This document shows, piece after piece, positions 1 to 12,455 of a stretch of DNA of 64,000 nucleotides. The stretch's first letter is position 1. Each line of letters begins with the position of its first letter. This stretch comes from Elephas maximus indicus (lineage: Eukaryota; Chordata; Mammalia; Proboscidea; Elephantidae), in the NCBI RefSeq assembly GCF_024166365.1, contig NC_064820.1, positions 144,418,001 to 144,482,000 on the forward strand, in the 5' to 3' direction. The translations under genes and the position numbers were made by a program. The notes under the pieces are model-generated. The model ran no database searches. It was not told the origin of the DNA and worked only from the letters and a program-made list of their open reading frames with translations.

Positions 1-2668
1 CATGAGCCCTTTCCCTCTTCTATATAATATCTTTTCAAATAGTCATCAGCCTAAACATAGACTGTCCCCCTCTGTTCCTTGCCTCCCAACCATGGTATGA
101 GCAGTGTAGAGTCAAGTCGAAGCTTTACTTCTTACAAAATGGATTCTAACCTTTCCTAAAAACAGAACAGTCAAGTACTTCCTTGGATCTTTCTTTCTAT
201 CTTTCTCTTTTCTGAGAAAAGTAAAATTAAACATCCTAATATCAAAACAATCCATTCCTTTCAGACAAGGTACCATATCTGTGGTACCTACCTAGGGTTC
301 CCCTTCTCACTTTGTTCTGAGTCTGCACTCAGGTTCTGTGCCTGCATGGTATCGTGCAGCTGGCTGCTTGAAAGCAGGGTGTGTGTGATGATTTACAGCA
401 AGCAAGCCATAGAGAATGTTCAGATCTTTTATTTTGTCTCTTTTAGGCTTCAGGGCAGACAAAGGAAAACTTAATCATTTGGTAACAGCTTGGCATTTCT
501 TGATAGGCTCATAAAATTCATAGGCAAAAACTTCTCCTGGGGATACCATAGCAACAAATCCATTTCTCCCAGAGAGGTAGGCTATGGCAAGCCAATTAGC
601 TGCCCTCACAGCTCAGCATGCACTTGGCTGCCAGTCTGCAGGCTCTAAGTGAAGCGCTCCTCTGCTCCAGGCAACTCCAGATTTAAGCCCAAAGAGCTCT
701 TCCGTATCATTTGGATTCCAGGCTGATCAGATGGCCCATGGCCCAATCCCATTTCAAGGACATCACTGAGCAGGTGGAGGGCCTCAAGAGTGATGCTCAG
801 ATTTGGGGACCTCTTTTTTTTTTTTTTTTTAGAGAGGTTATGGCAGCCTGGATTCACCAGTACTTCCTGGAGGAGTTTGATGTCCTTTCATGGAGTAAAC
901 AGAGGCAAAAATAATCAAAACAGAGCCAGCAAAGAAAGGGAGTCCAGAATGAGGTGAAGAGGTAAGGATCAGAGGAGTTGAGGCTTTCCATAGGAGCCAA
1001 TATCCCAGCTCTTCAGCTGCACAGGAGGCCCCTGCACCCATCACCTGCAGTACAGGGCCAGGTTAGGGAAACTGCTCACAGGGCCTGGCCCCAACCTCCC
1101 ACCTCATCCTCTACGGCCTGAGGGTCCTGCTCTCCAATTCCCCCAAAGGCAAAGGAGTCCCTCAGGTCTTGAATAAAGAGATAGATGCTTTCTCTAAGGG
1201 GAAAGAACTACTTAAAAACTTCAAGGACTCAGGGGGATTAGAGGGGGTGGCCACCAGCCACCCCAGAGATGAGGAGGAAGGCGTAGGCTTTTAGCACTCT
1301 TTGGGCTCAACTTGATCCTTCCAGTGCCCAGAGTGCAGGACCAGAGTCCACTTTGAGTGTGAGGTCAGACCTAGGATGGAAAGCCCAGGCATAAGTTAGG
1401 GAGAAGGGATCCAAGTTCTTGAGAATAAGGTCTTCCTCCTCAACCCAACCCCACCATCCTCCTTCCCACCACTATCCTAGGCTGAGGCCATGCCTGGATG
1501 AGTTGGAAATTTAAGGCTGTTTACGATGGCTTTTTATGAGGGGAAGGAGGGGCCACTGAGCCAGAAAAGAATCAAAGAGATGGTGCCCTGGGCACCAGAA
1601 GTATATTTTCCACTGGTCTGTTGAAAATGATAAAAGCTCTCCTTCTTCATTCGCTACACTTGTAGATCTGTCTGCCCTGCAAGATAGTATTTTCCTACTT
1701 GTGTCGAGCCTCCCACGTATCACTCCCATCCAGGCAACCATCACCCACTCATCTGGAGGAGACTATTTTTGTGTCCGATTCTCTTTTTGGAAACTGCTGT
1801 GCTTCAATGTCTGCAGTGCAGATGGAAACAACAACAACAAATCCAGTCCTCTACTTCCATGATGAGGGTGGTGAATCCAAAGCAGAGAGATATGCAGCTA
1901 ACAAGCATTCTGTGGTGAGGGAATAGGAGAGGGACAAAGGGCGATAGGGCTGAAGATGATGGCCAAGATACATGTCCTCTCCTCAGTATTCGATCTGGTA
2001 CTAATCATGTTCCTATACACCCAATCCTGTGGACAAGTAAATAAAATAAATGAAACAGAAGTACAATGGAGTAAGTAAACAGAAATTAAAAATACACACA
2101 ATAAGCAAATAGGCTGCCTCCTTTTCTCTTTGATGAGCTGTAAATTTGTCTTTGCAGCTCAGTTATAATCAGTGCAATCTCCACAGAAGCCATGTATATT
2201 TTTAAAGGAAGAGAATTGACACTATGAGAAATCAAGTAGTCTGGAATTTCCTGAAATAAAAAATAACAACAGAAAATATTAACCCCTTTGCTATTAAGGA
2301 AATTGAAAGAAATTGAAAGGAAAACATTATACATTGAAGAGGGAAGTACAGAGCCCCTTTGTGTGCTGGGAAACATGCAGTGCTGTCCCTGAATGCTGTC
2401 CTGTTACCTCTCACTGAAGACAAGTACAATATGTGTTTTTCTGAGTAACTGGAAATAGGTATGTCATTTCTCACCTTTCAAAATAATCAAAATTAAAAGA
2501 ATTTCTTTAGGACAGAGGCAGGCAGCTAACACAAAAAAGAAATACACGTATTTTTTGACAATATGATTTATTTGAAAATATACTGATTTCTGAGACACTT
2601 AAGGAATGTTAACCTCAGATTTGCCACTTGAGGATTGGATTCTTTGGGTGCCTAGGCTTTTTCTAGGT
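1..2668. other. Non-repetitive or unrecognised DNA
   Basis: No gene or clear transposon recognised. There is a run of 18 T at about 811-830. Between about 640 and 1293 several + strand frames are open in sequence and read like protein (see findings), but there is no complete reading frame and no splice structure I can defend. The segment 2101-2500 is AT-rich. Confidence 0.4.
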
Positions 2669-2823
2669 CAATGGTCCTCAAACCATCCCCCAGGGCTTTT
2701 AGGAATCCAAATTCTTGGGTCTCACACCATACCTACAGAATCAGAAACTCTTGGGGTAGGGCTAGCCATCTCGCTTTAGCAAGCTCTCAGGGTGATTCTG
2801 TGCACACCAACAGTGACAACCAC
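2669..2823 (+). mobile_element. hAT-Charlie MITE, MER5A type
   Basis: Begins caatggtcctcaaac, contains cagaatcagaaactcttgggg, and ends with gtgacaaccactg, the diverged inverted terminus. The layout is that of MER5A non-autonomous hAT elements found across placental mammals. Confidence 0.7.
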
Positions 2824-3809
2824 TGCTGGAAGAGCAGCAAGGTAAATGTTAAGAAGGCATATTAACTCTTCAAGCCCCTGGAAGGATCATTTAGTGCAGT
2901 GCAGAAGTAATGCACTAAATGACTCATCGGTGTTGTTTGCTGAGTGGTAGGGGTTATAGAGTCATAACATCTCACATACCCTCTTGTGAAAGTATCTCAG
3001 CTGAATAGCTATTGTTGGGAAACATGCGTGAACAATTCCCTTTTAATCCAGACTTGGCCAAGAGGTTAACGTTCCCAAAGGATTTTAAATCTGGTTGCCA
3101 GCTTGCCCCCATTTAACATGGAGCCACCTTATTCGTTATGCACACCTCAGCCCTGATTTGACTGGCTTGGCTGTGAACACTGGCTTCTAAGCGTTATAAG
3201 CTGCAGAGTACTTGTTGTCTCCACTGGCCTCAGGAGAACTAACTGAATCCACTGCTTGGCAAGCCCCCACTTCGGCATTTTTATTTGTTCAACTAGTTGG
3301 TTTGTGCATAAACTGGAATCTGTAGGAGAAATTTGTGCTTACTACTAAAAATTCTTTTCTCCCTTGATCTCTGGGAGAAGTAAGAAATCTTTGTTCTGCA
3401 AGAAAATTATCATATTGTACAAAGAGATTAGAAACTCTCCTTAGAAAATAGTTATACTTCCTAAAACAATCATTTGAATGCTGACTATTGAGTGAAAGCA
3501 GAAAAACAAAAGTCACGTGTCAGTTTCAAGGACAAATGAAGCCAGCTCTGATCAGGTTGAGGATGAGCTGCTGGAGGGTCCAAGTAAGAATTTTCCCCTG
3601 TTCCGTACAACCTCCACCTTGGAGAAAAATCAACTTGAATCAATCTTTAGTTTGAAAGACGTTGCTGACTACGTAAATCCAATCTTGTTCAGGCCATATC
3701 TACTTACCAACTTGGAGTCGTAGGGCTGAATTTCTAAAAGCAGAAGCTGGTTTCATAATAAATAACATTTCACAAGACAGGGTGGAAAGAGTGTTGATAT
3801 TACTATCTG
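2824..3809. other. Unrecognised intergenic DNA
   Basis: No gene or repeat family recognised. The open frames here are short, have no homology I know and show no supporting signals. Confidence 0.4.
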
Positions 3810-3945
3810 ACAGTATAAGCTTCAAATCTCAGCTTAACACTTACATATGTTTGAACTAGGGCAGATATCTTATTTTCTGAGCCTCCATCTCCTCATTTGT
3901 GAAGTGAGAATAACACCTAATTTGCAAAGGTGGTGTGAGATTACA
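3810..3945 (+). mobile_element. MIR SINE fragment
   Basis: Contains the diverged MIR core order: cttaacacttacatatg, then a tail like ctcctcatttgtgaagtgag. Strongly mutated, as expected for this ancient family. Confidence 0.55.
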
Positions 3946-3999
3946 TACACACACACCACACACACATATACCACGCACACACATACACACACACACACC
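3944..3999. repeat. (CA)n microsatellite
   Basis: Interrupted run of CA dinucleotides directly after the MIR fragment; it is probably polymorphic. Confidence 0.9.
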
Positions 4000-4083
4000 A
4001 TTCTGCTGCAATGCGTATTTTTGTAAACATAAATTAGCTCACATGAGATTGATAGAGGAATAATGACAGTGTAACATGGAAGT

Positions 4084-4238
4084 CCACCACCCATCTGTCA
4101 GTTTGTGGACTGTGGTGGCTTATATGCTGCTGTGATCCTGGAAGCTGTGTCTCCCGTATTTCAAATATCTGCAGGGTCATCCTTGATGGAAAAGTTTCAA
4201 TGGTGCTTCCAGACTAAGGCTAAGAAGAAGGAAGATCT
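4084..4238 (+). mobile_element. Afrotherian SINE body (second family)
   Basis: Contains catctgtcagtttgtgg, gctgtgatcctggaagctg and tggtgcttccagactaagg. The last module is shared with the tRNA-Gly-headed SINE at 27061, where it reads agcttccagactaag. The tRNA-like head is missing here, so this is a partial copy. Confidence 0.65.
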
Positions 4239-4399
4239 AAATGACCTTTCCTGGATCTGTCAAAGCAAGGTTCTTATAAAATATACAGAGTCTTAATACC
4301 TATTGTCATTCTCCCTTCACATAAAGTCTTCACTGGCTCCCTTGCTTCCTATTATTATTATTGTTTCTATTTTTGTTATCAGCATTACCATTTGTATGA

Positions 4400-4840
4400 G
4401 CTAGTTCTTTATCAGTTTCAAAAACTAAACTCAAACTGGCATAAACCAGGAAGTGAATTTATTGGCTCTGGAAGTTGAAAGCCCAGAGGTTAGGTTGGAT
4501 TTAGTACTAAAACTATGTCATCAGAACACAACTTTTCTCTGTCTCTTTATTTTGCTGCCAACTCTTTTCACTCCATTTGATTCCCCCAGAAGCTCCAGGC
4601 TGTCCTTTTTTGGTGACAAGACTGCCAGGGCAGCTGTAGCATTATATTTTCTCAAGTTTGAGTCCATCTCAAAAGAGAGGGGTCTTTCTCAGTAGCTTCT
4701 GAAAAAGTTCTGAGATTTATTCTGATTGGACCAATTTAGCTCGTGTGCATCCCTGAACCAATCATTGTGGGCAGAGGAATATGCAACACACTCATTGGCT
4801 TAGAACTGAGTCATATGCTCTTGTCCTTAGATCCAGGGGA
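4400..4840. mobile_element. Old interspersed repeat, family not assigned
   Basis: The segment has the style of an ancient mammalian retroelement (a gaatttattggctctgg stretch, later ccctgaaccaatcattgtgg). I recognise the pattern from other mammalian genomes but cannot name the family with confidence. Confidence 0.35.
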
Positions 4841-4989
4841 AGGAACCCTACTGAGGGAGGGGCGAACCTGCAGTGAGAATCTGGATCAGTTGTTGGAGAA
4901 GGGGAAATGGATTTTGGGGCAGCAAACAACAACTATTAACGTTGCTGTTATTACCATCATAATTTTTTTTAAGTTACCGTTATAGACAT

Positions 4990-5050
4990 GATTCCATTTA
5001 CTCCCTAGCGCCAGGCACATAGTAGTTACACAATACATGTTGAAGGGCTG
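4990..5050 (+). mobile_element. MIR or L2 tail fragment
   Basis: The words gccaggcacatagtagtt and acaatacatgttgaa match the 3' tail shared by MIR and L2. Confidence 0.45.
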
Positions 5051-5712
5051 GCTTTTTACTAATGATAAACATTAGTTCCATCCTCTCAACTGGCAGTCAC
5101 TTGAAGCATAAATAATATATCAGATTTTAAAGCCGTTCTTCTTCAGACCTTTACTACTAGATTGCTTTGACTTTTTTTTTTTTTTTTTTTGCTACATAGG
5201 CAGCATTTGCACATGTTATAAAGTGAAGTACAGTTTATATTGCTATATAAATGGATGGTTTTAAGCCTCTCCCAAGGTGGGTGAATCTGACACACTTCAT
5301 GCTCAGCCAAATTGGAATGATTCCAAAATGCATTTTCAGATGCTGCAAGTGCACTTCCATTCTGGTGCCTCACCGTCTAAGCAGAAAGTCTTTCCACCCC
5401 TAAACTGGGAGGGAGAGGGACGGAGGGGCAGAGGCAAGAAGGGACATAGGAAGAAACTGTCAAGTCACCTCCAGCAGTGCAGAGGTGTATATTCTTTCTT
5501 TTACCTCTTTCCATTCCTATTGCTTAATTTTGTCCCCTTTTAATGAAGGAAGCTCATCACTATCCATGGCCATGACTCTTGGTAGCATACAGGACACAGA
5601 AAATTATGTGAGTGGCTATTTCTCAATTCTCCCAAGGGTGGTACCAAGGATGGTATGTGACTTGTATCTTCTTGAATGCACAGAGACAAGTTAATTCATA
5701 ACTAGTGCAATT
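5051..5712. other. Unrecognised intergenic DNA with a poly-T tract
   Basis: Contains a run of about 20 T at 5171-5190. No gene or repeat recognised. Confidence 0.4.
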
Positions 5713-5720
5713 GTAGATGC

Positions 5721-5914
5721 ATACCAGTTGCTGTTGTGTCAACTCCAACTCATGGTGGCCCTATGATGTCAGAGAAGAACTGAACCCCATATGGTTTTCA
5801 ATGGCTGATTTTCTGGAATTAGATCACCAGACTTTTCTTCTGAGATCCCTCTGGGTGAACTAGAACCACCAATCTTTCCATTAGCAGCCCAGCACTGCAC
5901 CACCCAGGGACTCC
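5721..5914 (-). mobile_element. AfroSINE, divergent subtype
   Basis: Antisense copy: tail ttgctgttgtgtcaactcc, head accacccagggactcc. It is flanked by near-identical gtagatgc / gtagatac (5713-5720 and 5918-5925), a plausible target-site duplication with one mismatch. Confidence 0.8.
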
Positions 5915-6046
5915 CTCGTAGATACTTAGAGTAAATCATTACATACAATGAATACCTTAGGGCGTTAGGAAAGAATTCTCTTGCAGAATCCCATTTGAGA
6001 AAGACTGACCTAGATCATTATGTGTCATGCTGTTTGATTTGAGTAC

Positions 6047-6517
6047 TGTTATGGATTGAATTGTGTCCTCCGAAAATATGTGTTACCTTGGCTAGGCTAT
6101 GATTCCCAGTATTGTATGATTGTCCACCTTTTTGTCATCTGATGTGATTTTCCTATGTGTTGTAAATCCTACCTCTATGATGTTACAAGAGCAGGTTGTA
6201 CTTTGAGTCAATCTCTTTTGAGATATAAAAGAGAGAAGTGAGTAGAGAGACCGGGGGACCTCATTACCATCAAGCAAAAACAGCCAGGAGCTTGTGTCTT
6301 TTGGACCTGGGATTCCTACACTGAGAAGCTCCTAGACCACAGAAGACTGATGACAAGCATCTTTCCCCAGAGCTGACAGAGGAAGAAAGCCTTCCCCTGG
6401 ATCTGGCACCCTGAATTCAAACTTCTAGCCTCCCAGACTGCGAGAGAATAAATTTCTCTTTGTTAAAGCCACCTACTTGTGGTATTTCTGTTATAGCAGC
6501 ACTAAAGAACTAAGACA
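6047..6517 (+). mobile_element. MaLR-like solo LTR, type 1
   Basis: Starts tgttatggattgaattg and ends agaactaagaca (TG...CA), flanked by a perfect 5-bp duplication agtac at 6042-6046 and 6518-6522. It has an aataaa-like signal near 'gagagaataaatttctc'. The length and 5-bp duplication fit ERVL-MaLR LTRs (MLT/MST relatives). Related copies lie at 8820, 12456 and 16800. Confidence 0.85.
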
Positions 6518-6581
6518 AGTACCTTATTGCCTGTTGAAGAAAAAGTTAATTATTCCTGTAGCCATGAACAGAGAATTTGCT

Positions 6582-6728
6582 AAATATATATAAAATTAAG
6601 TTCTGCCAAATATATATGTCTAATATGTATCATATATAATACATATGTTCAATGTCCAATATATAATATAGGTTCAATGTATATACATGTGCATATATAA
6701 AAATTATATAAATATGTATATACTATAC
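6582..6728. repeat. AT-rich simple sequence
   Basis: Degenerate TATA/ATAT-rich tract directly before the type 2 LTR; it probably served as the insertion target. Confidence 0.8.
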
Positions 6729-7369
6729 TGTGATAGTTAAGATTGTGTGTCAACTTGGCTGGGTCGTGATTCTCAGTGTTTTGGCAGTTGTTTAATGACG
6801 TGATCTCCCCCATGATGGAATCTGCTGAGTGGTACTAGTGGGGATGGGGCCTGTGGCAGCTCACCGCCCCCTCAGCCTTCATCTCTCCACCTTCCACTGC
6901 CTACTTCCTTTCTGCTTACCTTGCAAAAGTTGTAGGCTTTTTCTGGATCCAGCAGATGTCTCTTGTCTGCCCTCTGGTTCTTGGGACTTGAGCTTACCTG
7001 TCCATCTGGGGATTTGCCCATCTTCATGGCCTGTGAGCAAGAGTCCTGCTCCCCGATCTGCCTATCTTGGGTTCACCAGCCCCTGCAGCTAAGTGACGCA
7101 GGAGAAACCTTGTGGTCTTGCCTGCCGACCTTGGGGATTCCTCAACCTCACAACCTGTCAGTGGGATCCCTGCTCTCCAACCTGCTCATCTTGGGTTCAC
7201 CAGCTTCTGCGGCTCCATGAATTGGGAAAGGACTCTATCCTAACCCAAGGACTTGGGACGTTCCAACCTCTGCAATCGCATGAGCTGTTTCCTTAACATA
7301 AATCTCTCTCTATATGTTTATAAGCATTACTTACTGGTTTTGCTTCTCTAGAGAACCCAGCCTAAGACA
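6729..7369 (+). mobile_element. MaLR-like solo LTR, type 2 (long)
   Basis: Starts tgtgatagttaagattgtg and ends agcctaagaca, flanked by tatac / catac (one mismatch). The same type occurs at 41782. This copy is longer because a module containing cttgggttcaccagc is present twice (around 7067 and 7189). The overlapping open frames in it result from low stop-codon density, not from a gene. Confidence 0.8.
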
Positions 7370-8819
7370 CATACAGTAAAACCTGAGAAAGCCACCAAAA
7401 CAAGTGATAGAAAAGTGATAAGACTGCACTCTCTCAAAGGCGAAAAACTAGCAAGACCTGGAAAACAAGGCAGTCCCACCGAGTTCCAGCTCTCATAGAT
7501 TTCATAGTATATTTTAACTTCAGGCAAAACAAGCAATACAGTCTCCTGAGTGTGAAGGAGAGAGAAGTTTTCCTCAATACTCATGAACTCTTCCTCAAAA
7601 ATGATGGAAATTGCAGCTGAGGAGCATCATAGCAGCCTAGTGTGAGATGATGATGGCCCTGCCCCCATCATAGGACAGTTAATCTTCACAGAGAAGGGCA
7701 GGTATTTCACCCGCTTGGAAAGCATCTTGTAATGTTCTCTGCCTTTGTGGCTGTGGTGGGTTCTCCACACTTCAGGGAGGAGTGTCAATGTGAATCTCAA
7801 AGAGAAGGACCTTACACACCACCTAGCCCAAGATGGCAGCCGTTGTAGATGAGAAGAGGCTCCATCATTCTGCAAGTAATTGCTTTGTCACTGCTACTAT
7901 CTTACCCTTTAGCCATGAAATATTCCTTCTATGTGTCTGTCTTCAGTACCTTGGAATGAGTGCTGTGGAAAAGTGTATAAAACCAAGGAGTCTTCTGGAA
8001 AAGTCACAGAAGGTGCAAAGCCACTGGGCAGAAACAGACAGGATATTTCCTGCACTTGACAATGCCCTGTAGGCGACAGAAAACCTGGAGACTACTCAAA
8101 AGAGCTGCTATGAGGCCAGAGTCAGACACAGGTAGGTGGGTGAGAAGGATCTTCTTCTCTCTTTTGTAAAGCTGGAGGAATAACCGTTCCTCTTCCCTAT
8201 GCACAGTTCAGAGCTGAGTTGGACAACCTGAGTTTACATAATGCGTTTTGTGTGGATGCCTCAAAACATTTTCTTGGAGAGAATTTCTGAAAAGATGGGT
8301 CAGAGAGAAGGGAGGAAAAGTCAAAGCTTATTATCTACAGCCTCAACGTGATTTTATAACATACTGAGAAAAAGTGGTCTATCATGTCAGTTAATATTTG
8401 TGTGCAGATTTTCCTCCTTTCTCCACTGACAAAATGCTTTCCAGAGGTAACTTAGCAAAATACAGCATTCAAAGGACTTAATAAATCAGCACTAGAGAAA
8501 GAGTATGACTCACCAGAGGCAGTTTGATTGGCTAGCTGTTTTTTAAAGCTGATTTTTCATTATAAAGAAGATAGAAAGTTGGGAATTAAGTGGGAACAAA
8601 ACAAACTGACAAGGATAGGGGAGTACAACTGCTAAATCTGACAAACAATGACTCATCTGGTTTCACCACAGCCCATCTCTGCTGAAACTGCCTGCAGACT
8701 TTGCCACATGTTCACATCTGTGAACAGCAAATAGGTTTAGAAAACTTCTTAAATGGTTTTTTTTTTTTTAGATTCACTTTATTCTTGTTCCCAGTCCATA
8801 AGCTCTGACCTAAGGGTTG
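7370..8819. other. Unrecognised intergenic DNA
   Basis: No gene, RNA gene or named repeat recognised. A short A/T run lies at 8755-8771. Confidence 0.4.
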
Positions 8820-9113
8820 TGTCTTAGATATTCAGTGCTGTTATAGCAGAAATACTACAAGTGGGCTGTTTTAACAAATTTATTTTCTCACAGTTTAGGA
8901 GGCTAGAAGTCCAAATTCAGTCCATCTCTACTTCCTAGCTTGCTTGTTTAATCTCTTTTATATCTTAAAAAAGATTAAGTCAATATACACCCTACACTAT
9001 CTTGCCTCATTAGCATAACAAAGATAACTCATTCCCAAATAGGATTATAAACACAGGCATAGAGGTTAGGATTTACAACACATATTTTGGTGGACACAAT
9101 TCAATCCATAACG
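8820..9113 (-). mobile_element. MaLR-like solo LTR, type 1, internally deleted
   Basis: On the - strand it starts with the complement of caattcaatccataac and runs to the complement of tgtcttagatattcag, matching both ends of the 6047 copy. A perfect 5-bp duplication ggttg flanks it (8815-8819 and 9114-9118). It is about 180 bp shorter than the 6047 copy, so it has an internal deletion or belongs to a shorter subfamily. Confidence 0.8.
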
Positions 9114-9118
9114 GGTTG

Positions 9119-10064
9119 AATTTATAAAAGCTGTTCATATTTCCATAATATACTCAAAATATTTAAATACATAAATACATACATAAAATACTTATTTAAT
9201 TCTTCTTCCTTTTTAATTAAAATTAAACTGACCTATTGCTTTTTATTGCATATAGTCCTAGCTTAAGAAAAGGTAAAATTTACTTTCTATATTGTTAGTG
9301 TTTGTGTGAAATACTTGTTTCATCACAAAACAAACTCAGAGCAATTTGAAATTAGGACAAATAAAATCACCAAAAAAGTTGGGTAATAGCCTTTTCTTCT
9401 ACCTTACATCCTTAACCCAGTCCTAAATTTTCCATAAAGGCAAAAATATAACAACAGAGAATAAGAACAAAAGGGAAAATAATCGGAAATACTGCTGCTG
9501 GTGAAAGTGTATAAAGCGTTTACCAAGTACCCAGTGTGCAACTGCTATAGTTGGATTGCAAGCTTATGTTGATACATTGATGATCCAAACGTTCCTGGAC
9601 CCACATACCAGAAATCTTAATAGATGAAGTGAAATTTATTATTTCTTATTTATAATCATTATCCATGTTCCATTCGCTGTTTGGTATTCACTGATAACTG
9701 GGGCCACTCTACCTGGAATATTTTAAAAATGACACAGGTTAATACAGATTCTATCACGTACTACCAGGACAACTCTCTACTGCAACAAGATAATGTCTCA
9801 TTGTCTTAAACTGAATAGACCATTAAGGGCATGAAGGAATATAGAGACAGAAGGATGGAGAGATATCTAAGAAGAGAAAGACAGAGAATGTATAACAGGA
9901 AGAGATCATAACTACTATTTTCTATTTATTTAAAAATAAACAAAGAGATATAAAGTTTTCTCTAAATGTACAACAGCACTGAATCTCTACTTAAGTATCA
10001 TGGTATAACTTGAACTTTGTTTCATAAATTTCAGTGTGTCTGACTCCAATGGACTTTGGAGTCA
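9119..10064. other. AT-rich unrecognised DNA
   Basis: AT-rich with short homopolymers. No gene or named repeat recognised. Confidence 0.4.
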
Positions 10065-10235
10065 AACAGACATTCCAGCCTCTGCTGCTTACTAGCTGTG
10101 TGATCATGTGCAAGTTTCACAACATTTCACTGGGAAAATAGAATAATAGTACCTACCTCATAGGGTCATCATAAAGAGTGAATGGTTAATTCTGAAAATT
10201 GCTTAGCATAGTGCCCAGTATATACTGTCAGTAAA
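10065..10235 (+). mobile_element. MIR SINE
   Basis: Reads ctgcttactagctgtgtgat, then tacctacctcatagggtc, and a tail with agcatagtgcccag. This is the MIR core in the right order. Confidence 0.8.
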
Positions 10236-10585
10236 CAGTGACCACTATACTTGTTAAAAACTTTGGTGATGGTATTCTTAATGATACATGGGGGAAAAAA
10301 AATCCTATCCTCCATCCATATTTCTTACCAGACACATGTGAAGCAAAGGCCTTTCCATAAATGTCTGTATGTGGCAAGCTTAGACTGGTCATCAAAGTGA
10401 TGAGGCATCCCTGAGGGTCAGTGCTCTGTGCCACCATAAGCATCTGTCCATTTCCTGAGCTCTGTGCAGCATTGAGCCAGCTCTCAGCTCCAGAAGGCGG
10501 GTGCAGGGTACAGTAATCACACTGTGGAAAGTTGGATATGCATCCTAGTTCCACCTCTTATGAGACTGACTCTAAGCCTACCAAC
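10236..10585. other. Unrecognised intergenic DNA
   Basis: A 108-codon antisense open frame covers this stretch, but it has no recognisable homology, codon signal or splice context. Confidence 0.35.
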
Positions 10586-10595
10586 ATCTCAACAA

Positions 10596-10711
10596 GTTGT
10601 TGTTGTTAGGTGCCATCGAGTTGGTTTCGACTCACAGCAACCTTATGTATAACAGAATGAAACGTTGGCCTGACCTGTGCCTTCCTTATAATTGTTGCTG
10701 TGTTTCAGCCC
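10596..10711 (-). mobile_element. RTE LINE 3'-end fragment
   Basis: Only the last 116 bp of the RTE LINE (complement of the tail seen at about 26450-26560). It is flanked by a perfect 10-bp duplication atctcaacaa (10586-10595 and 10712-10721), so it is a complete, extremely 5'-truncated insertion. Confidence 0.85.
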
Positions 10712-10909
10712 ATCTCAACAAATAGCTGTCGTAATATTTAAATCAAGCATGTGCATAAACTTTCTAACAAGCACAGTTTCTGCCACGTGTTAAGCACTCC
10801 ATGATTATCTATTCTTTCCATTGCTTCTGTATTAAGGTGAAACCTATGTTTCCGCCAAGTGATTGGCCAGCTGTCACTTTTAGAGGATAGAAGAGGAGCA
10901 GCTACTTCA

Positions 10910-11105
10910 GCAAATCTTAAACTTTAATGTCTTAAGAATCAGCCAAGAAGCTCGTTAAAAATGCAGGATTCCCAAGCCCCACGCACAAAAATTTGTATTG
11001 AATACATCTAGATTGGCTCCCAGTGATCTGTGTTTTTAATGAGCTCTTCGTGAGATTCTTCTCCTCGACGTGGTGCTCAGACTATGCTTTGAGAAATGCT
11101 ATCTC
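10910..11105 (+). mobile_element. hAT-Charlie MITE, MER5-like
   Basis: Contains atcttaaactttaatgtctt, agctcgttaaaaatgcagg and a closing tatgctttgagaaatgct, the arrangement of MER5-type elements. Confidence 0.6.
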
Positions 11106-11541
11106 AAATGCACTAAACTGTTTTGGCTCAATAATTATTTATTTTTATGTCCTTTTTACCATTTTATACAATAAAAATATGCTTTTCAAAGTGAGGTGGA
11201 TAGCAAAAGGCAGAGAAGATCATGATCAGGGAAGAGGAGGGCAAATCTTTTTTCACTTCAGAATCCTTATTTGGCTATCGGAACCTAGAGGTACTGTGAA
11301 TAAAAGATGAATTTTCCAGTGATTAGGAAACTGTATCCTGGTCTGAGAGATGAGAAATGTAGGAATTTTCTGATTTTGAGGACACAGATACACATGAAAG
11401 AAAAAAGTTTTCCAAGAATAATGAAAAGGATTTTTACCAAATAAAGACAAAATCCATTAATACATTCAGTGAGGATATTATACAGGTAAATTCAGAAGTA
11501 GTGTTTATTGTATACTGGCAGGAATGAAATGGACTTTCAGG
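11106..11541. other. Unrecognised intergenic DNA
   Basis: No gene or named repeat recognised. Confidence 0.4.
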
Positions 11542-11550
11542 TTCTAATTA

Positions 11551-11703
11551 TGTTTGTTGTTGTTGTGTGCCATCGAGCTGATTTCCACTCGTAGTGATCC
11601 CATGTGCCAGAGTAGGGTTTTCCTGGCTGTAATCTTTGTGGAAGCAGATCTCCAGGTCTTTCTCCCAAGCCAAGCGCTTAACTGTTTGAGCCACCAGGGC
11701 TCC
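11551..11703 (-). mobile_element. AfroSINE
   Basis: Antisense copy with a ttgttgttgtgtgccatcg tail and gagccaccagggctcc head. A perfect 9-bp duplication ttctaatta (11542-11550 and 11704-11712) marks both ends. Confidence 0.9.
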
Positions 11704-11712
11704 TTCTAATTA

Positions 11713-12450
11713 CATTAAACGACAACAATTTTTTTCCTGGACTTGGGTAGAAAAAAATCATATCCAGATAAAACTGATAATAAATGCTCTCCACCCTTTT
11801 TCATAGTATAATATTGCACATTGAAGTATCTAGGGGGAGACAGTTGTCAGTTCTTCCATACAACACAGACCCTGGAACACATGCAGTATTGTGACCTATT
11901 CCCAGCTGACTGTATCTAAGAAATGCAGAACTTCTGTGACAGAGACTCTGTGTTCTTAAAGGAAGCTCTCCATTCATTATTCAGATCTATGCACATCCCT
12001 GGAACAGGTTCAGCAACAGAAGTTCCCATTGCTTCCGGATGGTGAGGCATAAATAGTTTTGTAAGGTTGAATGCCTTCATCATCTCCTAATATTGAGAGA
12101 GTTAGAATGCATCTGTGAATCAAGTTTCAAGCTGTTGCACTATTTATTGAAAAAAAAAAAAAGTATGCTTCTTTAACTAATTCATTCCTCAAAGGTCTAA
12201 TGAATTTAATTGCTCCTATTTTGAGCCTGACTTCAAGCAACACACCCAATTAATCTGACTATATTTAGTTGGGTAAAAAAAAAAAAAACATCAAATCAAG
12301 TAAGATCACAGCACCTTAAAAACACAAAACTTAAAATGTTGTTACCCTTTCTGGAATTAGCTTTTGAGAGAAATGAACTGGAGAATTGAAATCTCCAGGC
12401 CATTGTAAATTTGAGGGGTGTACATGGGAACAGTAATAGGAAATTATTGA
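11713..12450. other. Unrecognised intergenic DNA
   Basis: Contains A runs at about 12152-12163 and 12276-12288. No gene or named repeat recognised. Confidence 0.4.
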
Positions 12451-12455
12451 CTTCC

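Noticed and set aside
6829-7296. Three overlapping + strand open frames as a gene cluster
   Set aside because: All are inside one LTR and come from its C/T-rich repeated modules.
7967-7990. Core promoter with tataaa
   Set aside because: A single tataaa in AT-moderate DNA with no downstream gene or exon.
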